This document shows, piece after piece, positions 1 to 5,879 of a stretch of 8,558 nucleotides of DNA. This DNA is from Desulfobacterales bacterium (GTDB taxonomy: Bacteria; Desulfobacterota; Syntrophobacteria; B119-G9). A program made the translations under genes and the position numbers. The stretch spans positions 1 through 8,558 of the forward strand of contig JALXAI010000050.1 of NCBI GenBank assembly GCA_026992215.1, read 5' to 3'. How positions within the stretch are numbered: the stretch's first letter is position 1; each line of letters begins with the position of its first letter. The notes below the pieces were generated by a model that was given only the letters and a program-made list of their open reading frames with translations, was not told where the DNA came from and did no database searches.

Positions 1-836
1 ACATCTCGCGCCTGGTTAAGGAGCATCTCTTTTCCGTTGCCTTTATATTCCCTAACTCCTGGAGATCCGCAGTCATTCCATGGCTCGCGAGGATCCCTGT
101 TCGTGTCGGACTCTCACGAAGATACCGCGAGATCTTTTTTCTTACTCATTCAAGAGAGCCAGAACGGGATTTCAAGCAGAAACACCAGGTTTATTATTAT
201 CTGAGCATTGTGAGTATACTAAATCCCGAAACACGGAAATACCGTGGGGAACTAGTGAAAACTCCATTTCTCGATTCCACCTCCGGGGACTTTCCCGACA
301 TTGCCTCCCTGGCAATAAAATACGGCCTTGATCCGCGGAAACTATGGTTTGCACTGGCTCCCGGTGCCAGCTACGGAGATGCAAAACTCTGGTGGCCGGA
401 TCGATTTTCAGCAGTAGCGACCCGGATTGCCGCGGAATTCGGCGCACAGGTTATTATCCTGGGGAGCTCTTCCGATTCCGGGACGGCGTCCCGGATAGCT
501 TTAAACGCCAAAGCGGACGTTATTGATCTCACCGGAAAAACAACACTCTTGGAAGCCATGGGATTCCTTCGACACTCAAGGGTTCTACTTACCAACGATT
601 CCGGACTGATGCACGTGGCTGCAGCACTGGGAGTACCACTGGTCGCTATCTTCGGATCGACAGATCCGGTTCGTACCGGCCCCTTTGGTGACCCCGGTAT
701 TACCACGGTGCTGGAGGCCACCGTGGAGTGCCATCCGTGTTTCCAAAGAGTGTGCCCAGGAAAAGGCAAAATATGCATGACGGAAATTGAGGTGGAAGAT
801 GTAATGAAAAGTATAAGGCGCCTGTGGTCCGGTTGA
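1..836 (+). CDS. waaF: ADP-heptose:LPS heptosyltransferase II (WaaF-like), 5'-truncated by window edge
   Basis: Glycosyltransferase family 9 enzyme that transfers L-glycero-D-manno-heptose from ADP-heptose to the LPS inner core at the cytoplasmic face of the inner membrane. The frame is open from the first complete codon (position 3) to TGA at 834-836, giving 277 visible residues of a family usually near 345, so about 70 N-terminal residues lie outside. An apparent GTG start at 210 is not the real start, because upstream codons encode family sequence (FPNSWRSAVIPWLARIPVRVG, the PNS..SA..P....IP.R.G region of WaaF). The C-terminal domain shows LAPGASYGDAKLWW, then NDSGLMHVAAALGVPLVAIFG with STDP shortly after, which is the nucleotide-sugar binding half. 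Near the end is a Cys cluster, CHPCFQRVC plus a later Cys, typical of WaaF. It is on the same strand as the TPR/LolB genes but 157 bases apart. The family is certain; heptosyltransferase II rather than I or III is likely. Confidence 0.9.
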   Translation, partial: ISRLVKEHLFSVAFIFPNSWRSAVIPWLARIPVRVGLSRRYREIFFLTHSREPERDFKQKHQVYYYLSIVSILNPETRKYRGELVKTPFLDSTSGDFPDIASLAIKYGLDPRKLWFALAPGASYGDAKLWWPDRFSAVATRIAAEFGAQVIILGSSSDSGTASRIALNAKADVIDLTGKTTLLEAMGFLRHSRVLLTNDSGLMHVAAALGVPLVAIFGSTDPVRTGPFGDPGITTVLEATVECHPCFQRVCPGKGKICMTEIEVEDVMKSIRRLWSG

Positions 837-920
837 AAATGCTATATCATTGCATCAATAGAGTTTCCCGATAGCCAAAAAAAAGTATATGTGGTATACA
901 CGTTGTAGTAGAATGATTTG

Positions 921-946
921 CCGGGAACGTGAGTTGCCTTTCCCGG
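921..946 (+). other. Small inverted repeat in the waaF-TPR gap
   Basis: CCGGGAA at 921-927 and TTCCCGG at 940-946 are perfect 7-base complements around a 12-base loop. No T-run follows, so this is not a convincing intrinsic terminator. It lies 48 bases before the TPR gene start and could sit in that gene's 5' leader or mark the end of waaF. No good sigma-70 promoter could be fixed in the 837-993 gap: a TAGAAT at 909-914 has no matching -35 box. Confidence 0.3.
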
Positions 947-993
947 TCAAGGGTAAGTGCAATTTGAGGATACTGGAGTAAAAAGACGCCATA

Positions 994-2742
994 ATGACTC
1001 GTAATCCCCGAGGGAAAAAAGTACTGGTAATTTCAGCCGTTCTGCTGTACCTTTCGGCGTTCTTGTTTTCGTGTATAACAACTGACGAGCAAACCAAGCA
1101 GAGAAAGCTTGTCTCGGAACACGGCATATACAAGAACCCGAAGAAAACGGAAGCGCTGTTCTACTACCTGGAAGCTCATCAGTTTATACATAAAAACAAA
1201 ATCGACAGGGCCATAAAAGCCCTGGAGAAAGTTCAACAGCTGGATCCAAAGGCATCGACAGTAGCCTCCGAGTTGGCTCTCCTCTATCTTCGAGCCGGGA
1301 AGATAGATAAAGCTATCGAGGCAATCGAAAAGAGCGTAAAAAATAACCCCGACAACGTCGATAACCTGCTGCTTCTTGGAGGCATCTATTCCAGCCTGGG
1401 CAGGACCAAGAAAGCTATTCAAGTTTACCGGAAAATCGTAAAATTAGATCCTTCCCAGGACAAGGTATACCTGCTTTTGATGACGTACTATACCAAGGAG
1501 AAACAGTATGATAAGGCATTGAAGATGCTTAATGAAATAGCCAGGTTGAAGAAGCGCAAAGACCTGGTTACCTATTACCGTGGCCAGATTTACCTGGACA
1601 TGGGTAAAACCCGAGCAGCTATCAGGGAATTCAAAAAAGCTCTCAAAATCAACCCTGATTTTGAAGACGCAGCCCGGGATCTGGGTTACGTATATGAAAC
1701 AAATAAGAAATACGGGGAAGCGGAAAGAGTTTATAGAAACTTCTTGAAAAGAAACCCGGATAACATTCACGTCAGAATGCGCCTCGCGAATTTGTATCTC
1801 AGGGAAGAAAAATATAACCTCGCACTGAAAGAATTTCGCAGGATAGAGCAACTGGACAGCACCAACATGAGCGCAAAGCTCAAAATCGGCGTGATCCTGC
1901 TCAAACAGAAGAAGATACAGTCGGCGGTTCGTATTCTGAGCACCGTTGTACAGGCTGATCCGGACAACGCCTATGCCAAGTACTATCTGGGAGTGGGCTA
2001 CGAAGAGCTTGGCAAGGTCCCGGAAGCTATAAGAATTCTCGAGAAGATTCCCCCGGATAGTCTCCTGTGGGAAGAATCCAGGTTGAGACTTTCTCTCATT
2101 TACAAGAAAATTAACAAACCGGATGAGGCTTACCGAGTGCTTCGGGATGCCATAAAAGCGAGGCCGGATGTGCCAATGCTCTATGTTTACCTCGGAGCAT
2201 TGTACGAAGAAAACGGGAAGTACGATGAAGCAGAGAAATATCTGCGTGAAGGGCTAAAGATACAGCCCACTAACACCGAACTCATGTTCAGGCTGGGAGT
2301 GCTGCTGGATAAGAAGAAAGAAAAGGACAAGGCACTCAAAATGATGCGGGAGATACTGAGACAGAATCCTCATCACGCAGACGCGCTGAATTACATCGGC
2401 TACTCGTATGCAGAGCTAGGGATCAAGCTTGAGGAGGCAAGAAGCTTAATAGAAAGGGCTCTCAAGGAAAAGCCACACAACGGCTACATTCTGGACAGCC
2501 TGGCGTGGGTTTATTACAAGATGAAAAGGTACCGGGAAGCCCTCAAACACATAAAAGAAGCCCTTAAGTATACACCGGATGATCCTATCATAAACGAACA
2601 TCTTGGCGATATTTACAGCGCGCTCAAGCAGTGGCAAAAAGCCCTGAGAAGTTACGAGAAGGCACTGCAACTTAACCCGGAAAATCCCGGAAAAATAAAG
2701 GCAAAGATAGAAGAGGTCAAAAAACACATGAAGGGGCGTTAG
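994..2742 (+). CDS. TPR-repeat lipoprotein (about 15 tetratricopeptide repeats)
   Basis: A 582-residue protein built almost wholly of TPRs, which form helical scaffolds for protein-protein contacts. The N-terminus is a lipoprotein-type signal: basic RNPRGKK at residues 3-9, a hydrophobic stretch 10-25, then LFSC with Cys27 as the likely acylated residue. Phe at -2 is not the commonest lipobox residue. The +2 residue is Ile, not Asp, which by the E. coli rule would favour the outer membrane. From about residue 53 to 563 I count 15 units of about 34 residues, each ending in a Pro or an equivalent turn (for example LDP, NNP, KINP, QNP, LNP), followed by a basic tail. The two near-C-terminal units (ALNYIGYSYAELG and ILDSLAWVYYKMKRYREAL) resemble the TPR protein encoded beside lolB in Pseudomonas, as I recall it. 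Possible SD GGAG at 975-978 is rather far (15 bases) from the ATG. It probably leads the operon with the LolB-like gene; its partner and exact role are unknown. Confidence 0.88.
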   Translation: MTRNPRGKKVLVISAVLLYLSAFLFSCITTDEQTKQRKLVSEHGIYKNPKKTEALFYYLEAHQFIHKNKIDRAIKALEKVQQLDPKASTVASELALLYLRAGKIDKAIEAIEKSVKNNPDNVDNLLLLGGIYSSLGRTKKAIQVYRKIVKLDPSQDKVYLLLMTYYTKEKQYDKALKMLNEIARLKKRKDLVTYYRGQIYLDMGKTRAAIREFKKALKINPDFEDAARDLGYVYETNKKYGEAERVYRNFLKRNPDNIHVRMRLANLYLREEKYNLALKEFRRIEQLDSTNMSAKLKIGVILLKQKKIQSAVRILSTVVQADPDNAYAKYYLGVGYEELGKVPEAIRILEKIPPDSLLWEESRLRLSLIYKKINKPDEAYRVLRDAIKARPDVPMLYVYLGALYEENGKYDEAEKYLREGLKIQPTNTELMFRLGVLLDKKKEKDKALKMMREILRQNPHHADALNYIGYSYAELGIKLEEARSLIERALKEKPHNGYILDSLAWVYYKMKRYREALKHIKEALKYTPDDPIINEHLGDIYSALKQWQKALRSYEKALQLNPENPGKIKAKIEEVKKHMKGR

Positions 2743-2808
2743 AACTGTTTCACAAGGGTGTATTCCAGTTCCGAACCACCCCGAACCTCCACGTAATCGG
2801 TTTTAGCA

Positions 2809-3654
2809 ATGCTCAAAAGACTTGACGGCGCCAGTTTTCGTTGCGAATTTCTCTTTTTCATTATCGTGGTATTGTTGCTCGCCGGTTGTGCTTCCATCTA
2901 CAAAAAACCCGTTATCACACGTGAGACCCCGCGGGTTCGCAAGGGAGAGCACATAGATGCCAGGAAACTGGTAAACTATCTCGAGAATCAACCCGAGCTG
3001 GAGAGCTTTAATGCAAAAGGCAAAATAAGCATTCGTACCAACAAGTGGTCAGGCTCGGGACGGGTATTCATAGCCGGAGTTTACCCTTCAAAACTTCACT
3101 TCGAGGTTTTCGATTTTTTTGGCAACCCGAAATGGGTGATTAATGCGACCGGGGACAGGGTAGAAGCGATGAACGTGGCAACAAAGGAGCTTTTCGTAAG
3201 TCGCAATACGCGTGATCTCATGAACGGTCTTTTTGCCATCCCCGCGGACCTGGACGAAATCTTTTTCTTCTTCACCGGGCAACGTCCCCCTGTTAACTGG
3301 TCATCGGCGAGACTGTTGCCGGCTGACAATGAGCCATATCTACTCCTGGAAGCTACCAATCATTCCCTGGATAACTGGCTGCTTTTCCTGAACGTTGCCA
3401 ATCTCAGCATAGAAAAAACAGTAATATGGCATCGGGCCGACCACACAAGGTTGCGTATTACTTTCGGCGACTACCAATATCTGAACAGCTACCATGTTCC
3501 CTACACGAGAACCCTGGAGGTTAGAGACGCCGAGATGAAAATAACATACAAGAATTTCAAGGCGAACCAGACATGTAACGACAGCCTTTTTCGGCTCAAA
3601 AGGCCAAGGAACGTGAAAATTATCAGGGTTGGACTTTTGAATTCACCTCGTTAA
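2809..3654 (+). CDS. LolB-like outer-membrane lipoprotein (LolB/DUF4292 type)
   Basis: A 281-residue predicted lipoprotein. The signal peptide has a hydrophobic core at residues 14-24 and a clear lipobox LLAGC with Cys27; Ala at +2 favours outer-membrane sorting by the E. coli rule. The mature part has the layout of LolB-type proteins: an ESFNAKGKISIRT strand at 65-77, then SGSGRVFIAG..PSKLHFEVFDFFG (81-105), and a C-terminal NSYHVPYTRTLEVRD...MKITYKNFKAN pattern (226-253) ending in a FRL..P motif. LolB accepts lipoproteins from the periplasmic carrier LolA and inserts them in the outer membrane. At about 255 mature residues it is longer than E. coli LolB (about 185), so a divergent LolB or DUF4292 relative is the safe call. 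An in-frame stop five codons upstream makes ATG 2809 the only reasonable start, yet no clear SD precedes it. The gap from the TPR gene is 66 bases, and gene order TPR-lolB supports the assignment. Confidence 0.72.
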   Translation: MLKRLDGASFRCEFLFFIIVVLLLAGCASIYKKPVITRETPRVRKGEHIDARKLVNYLENQPELESFNAKGKISIRTNKWSGSGRVFIAGVYPSKLHFEVFDFFGNPKWVINATGDRVEAMNVATKELFVSRNTRDLMNGLFAIPADLDEIFFFFTGQRPPVNWSSARLLPADNEPYLLLEATNHSLDNWLLFLNVANLSIEKTVIWHRADHTRLRITFGDYQYLNSYHVPYTRTLEVRDAEMKITYKNFKANQTCNDSLFRLKRPRNVKIIRVGLLNSPR

Positions 3655-3672
3655 AGCAAAGGAGGTACCGAA

Positions 3673-4140
3673 ATGAGATTCGCAGCCGACAGCATGCTTG
3701 GTAAACTGGCAAAGTGGTTGCGACTCATGGGACATGATACCGTCTACCTGGGTAGATCTGACATAAAGAAAATCAAAGCGGCCCTTGATGAAGGGAGGAT
3801 TTTTCTTACAAGGAATACCAGGTTATACGACCTTGCCACCAGGAGGCTATGTGAAAAAAGGAAAATTTATTTTGTTCAGGCAAATCATCCGAAAGAACAA
3901 CTCAGGGAGGTTGCTTCCAGGTTTAACATACCTTTAACCAGAACTTTTCGACTGTGCTGTGTTTGTAATTTCGCCTTAAAGAGGGTTTCAAGGCAAATAG
4001 TTAAGGATCTTGTCCCCGAATATATCTATTTCAATCACAAGACCTTTTACTTTTGCGCAAAGTGTGGCAGAGTATACTGGCCGGGAAGTCATGCAAAGAG
4101 AATAAGTGAAACTCTGGCTGACTTGTTGCCTGTAGAATAG
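3673..4140 (+). CDS. Mut7-C RNase-domain (PIN-like) protein with zinc ribbon
   Basis: A 155-residue protein matching the Mut7-C family. It has an N-terminal PIN-like nuclease fold followed by a zinc ribbon. Seen directly: FAADSMLGKLAKWLRLMGHDT (residues 3-23) with acidic Asp6, EGRIFLTRN (40-48), QL.EVASRF (76-84), then C95-x2-C98 and C128-x2-C131 for zinc, and the family-typical CGRVYWPGSH at 131-140. The length is normal for a stand-alone member. The LTRD motif common in the family reads LTRN here (Asn48), so one acidic metal ligand may be missing. An excellent SD, AAAGGAGG with GGAGG at 3661-3665, lies 7 bases before the ATG, and the gene starts 18 bases after the LolB-like stop, so co-transcription is very likely. 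Bacterial members are predicted RNases; the substrate of this one is unknown. Confidence 0.85.
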   Translation: MRFAADSMLGKLAKWLRLMGHDTVYLGRSDIKKIKAALDEGRIFLTRNTRLYDLATRRLCEKRKIYFVQANHPKEQLREVASRFNIPLTRTFRLCCVCNFALKRVSRQIVKDLVPEYIYFNHKTFYFCAKCGRVYWPGSHAKRISETLADLLPVE

Positions 4141-4179
4141 AATTACGGAATTCAGCAGGAGTATGAAAGGAGGGAACAG

Positions 4180-4641
4180 ATGGATATTCTGAAAGTGATC
4201 CTGGGAAAGGCAAAAATTATCTGGTACTTGCTGATGAGGTACTTTTGTGTCACTTGGGCCTGGCTGTCTAAAGTGATATCCATTAGGATTCAAAGGATGA
4301 AGCAGGCCGGAACCGACAGGAAAATGGAAAAAGCTTTCAGGGAGCTTGGCAAAACCGTTTTCCAGCTCTACCAGGAAGGACAACAAAACCTGCTTGAGTC
4401 GTCGGAGATCCAGGAACAGCTGTCGAGGATCCAGCAACAGCTGGGAAAGAAGAATATGCTGGATGACAGGATCAGAGAGATTGAGGAAGCTTACAAGCAA
4501 AAGGTTGCCGGTGCCAAAGAGAAATACGAAAGAAGAAAAGCGGGAAGCGCTGCGTCACCCGCGGAGGAACCGGAAGAACCGGGAGCGGAAACCGAAACGC
4601 CCGAAGGTGAAAGCGAAGAAAGTTCTGAGGCCCGGGGCTAA
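4180..4641 (+). CDS. Hypothetical protein: hydrophobic N-terminus, coiled coil, acidic tail
   Basis: I do not recognise this 153-residue protein. Residues 13-35 form an aromatic-rich hydrophobic stretch (IIWYLLMRYFCVTWAWLSKV) interrupted by Arg20, which could be one membrane segment or an amphipathic membrane-contact helix. Residues about 48-120 are charged and Gln/Glu/Lys-rich with heptad-like spacing (for example EIQEQLSRIQQQLGKK and RIREIEEAYKQKVAGAKEK), so a coiled coil is likely. Residues 121-153 are low complexity, rich in Glu, Pro, Ser and Ala and strongly acidic. Translation is well supported by GGAGGG at 4169-4174, 5 bases before the ATG. It follows the Mut7-C gene by 39 bases and closes the plus-strand operon just before the convergence point. 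A membrane-tethered scaffold is a guess; function unknown. Confidence 0.75.
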   Translation: MDILKVILGKAKIIWYLLMRYFCVTWAWLSKVISIRIQRMKQAGTDRKMEKAFRELGKTVFQLYQEGQQNLLESSEIQEQLSRIQQQLGKKNMLDDRIREIEEAYKQKVAGAKEKYERRKAGSAASPAEEPEEPGAETETPEGESEESSEARG

Positions 4642-4647
4642 AATGTT

Positions 4648-4688
4648 GCCGGTTTGGGTGGCAATAGCTGAATGCCGCCCTTACCGGC
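4648..4688. terminator. Long inverted repeat between convergent operons, possible bidirectional terminator
   Basis: Outer arms GCCGGT (4648-4653) and ACCGGC (4683-4688) are perfect complements. After a TT/TT mismatch the inner arms GGGTGGCA (4656-4663) and TGCCGCCC (4673-4680) pair over 8 bases with one G-T wobble, closing a 9-base loop. The hairpin begins 6 bases after the stop of the coiled-coil gene and about 75 bases beyond the prfB stop on the other strand. The downstream tracts are only moderately T-rich on either strand (TCTATCTTT on plus, ACATTTTA on minus), so termination is plausible from position and stem strength but not certain. Confidence 0.45.
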
Positions 4689-4762
4689 TCTATCTTTCCC
4701 GAAAGACCTGGCTGAATTTGTGTTTTTTGTAAGGGAGCAAAAATAATTCTTAAATCCTGCGG

Positions 4763-5879
4763 TTAATTTTTACTACCCTCGGATTTACTTCCCGCAAGCA
4801 GGTAGGCTTCTATAAACCTGTCTATATCTCCGTCCAGCACCGAGTTTACATCACCTATTTCCACCAGGGTTCTGTGATCTTTTACCAATCGGTAAGGTTG
4901 CAATATATACGACCTTATCTGGCTACCCCACGCAATTTCGTCCATGCTTTCATGGATCTGTTGCTTTTTTTCCATCTGCTTTCTTTTTTCGAGCTCATAC
5001 AGCCTGGCGCGGAGAACCTTCATGGCCATGTCCTTGTTCCGGTGCTGCGATTTCTCGTTCTGGCACTGAACGACTATACCCGTGGGCAGGTGAGTTATCC
5101 GTACCGCTGAACTGGTTTTATTCACGTGCTGCCCACCTGCCCCGCTCGCACGGTAAGTATCTATCCTCAAATCACCCGGCTTGATTTCTACTACTATATC
5201 CTCCGCCACCTCGGGGAACACCGATACAGCGGCAAAGGACGTATGCCTTCGCCCGCTGGCGTCAAAAGGAGAAATTCTAACGAGCCTGTGAATACCGGTT
5301 TCAGATTTCAACAGACCGTATGCATACGGACCGCTGATAGCAACGGTTGCACTTTTAATTCCCGCTTCTTCACCGGGTTGCAAGTCAATGATGTGCGTTT
5401 CAAATCCCTTCTTCTCAGCCCAACGCAAGAACATCCGAAGCAACATCTCTGCCCAGTCCTGCGCCTCAGTTCCCCCGGCTCCCGCATTGATGTTAAGGAT
5501 AGCGTTTTTGTCATCGTCGGGACCGCTGAACATGCGCTCCATCTCGAGTTGTCGAACCCGCGCGTCAAGCTCCTTTATTTTGTCCCTGACTTCCTTGAGG
5601 GTTTCCTCATCATCCTCCTCGATGGACATCTCCAGAAGAATCCCGGTATCTTCCAGATCCTGCTCCAGTTCCTCAACTCTCTGGATTATCTGTCCGATCA
5701 CAGACCTCTCCTTTAACACCTCCCTGGCTGACTCCTGGTCATTCCAGAAGTCCTGTTTCCCCATTAACTTTTCCAGTTCCTCGAATCGCTTCTTCTTACT
5801 CTCGAGGTCAAAGATACCCTCGTAAAGCTTTAAACCGCTCTGATACCTCTTTCAACTTGCCTTTAAGTTCAAGTTCCAT
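4763..5879 (-). CDS. prfB: Peptide chain release factor 2 (RF2), expressed by programmed +1 frameshift
   Basis: RF2 reads UAA and UGA stop codons and triggers peptide release. Translation starts at ATG 5879-5877, preceded by AAAAGGAG. It reads 23 codons ending in LRGYL to an in-frame TGA at 5810-5808, and must slip +1 at CTT so that GAC (5809-5807) is read next as DLESKKKRFEELEKL, continuing into MGKQDFWND from 5764. The joined protein is 371 residues, the normal RF2 length. Seen in it: an N-terminal helical domain, the codon-recognition tripeptide SPF at about 203-205, and the catalytic GGQ in SGAGGQHVN at about 248-250, matching the E. coli positions closely. The start overlaps the lnt 3' end by 28 bases, implying co-transcription and coupled translation. 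Taking 5764 as the start would miss the first 38 residues; a normal GenBank entry would be join(5879..5811,5809..4763) on the complement. Confidence 0.96.
5807..5821 (-). promoter_or_regulatory. prfB programmed +1 ribosomal frameshift site
   Basis: On the minus strand the order is an SD-like GAGGG (5821-5817), a TAT spacer, the slippery CTT (5813-5811), the stop TGA (5810-5808) and C (5807). This is the conserved RF2 site: internal SD three bases before CUU UGA C. When RF2 is scarce the UGA is decoded slowly and the ribosome slips +1 from CUU to UUU, giving full-length RF2. When RF2 is plentiful, translation stops after 23 codons. The site thus makes RF2 limit its own synthesis. Confidence 0.95.

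Noticed and set aside
210..836. GTG 210 as the start of a short heptosyltransferase
   Set aside because: The same frame is open to the window edge and upstream codons encode recognisable WaaF sequence, so this is the 3' part of a longer gene.
892..907. Sigma-54-like promoter before the TPR gene
   Set aside because: GG (893-894) is followed 10 bases later by GT instead of the near-invariant GC, and the flanking bases match the consensus poorly.
886..914. Sigma-70 promoter with TAGAAT at 909-914
   Set aside because: The -10-like box is fair, but no -35 box resembling TTGACA lies 16-18 bases upstream.
5126..5716. 196-residue plus-strand frame
   Set aside because: It is antisense to the well-supported prfB gene and lacks protein-like sequence.
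5808..5810. In-frame TGA in prfB as a nonsense mutation or pseudogene
   Set aside because: It sits in the conserved RF2 frameshift motif with internal SD and CUU UGA C, and the +1 frame restores normal length and sequence.
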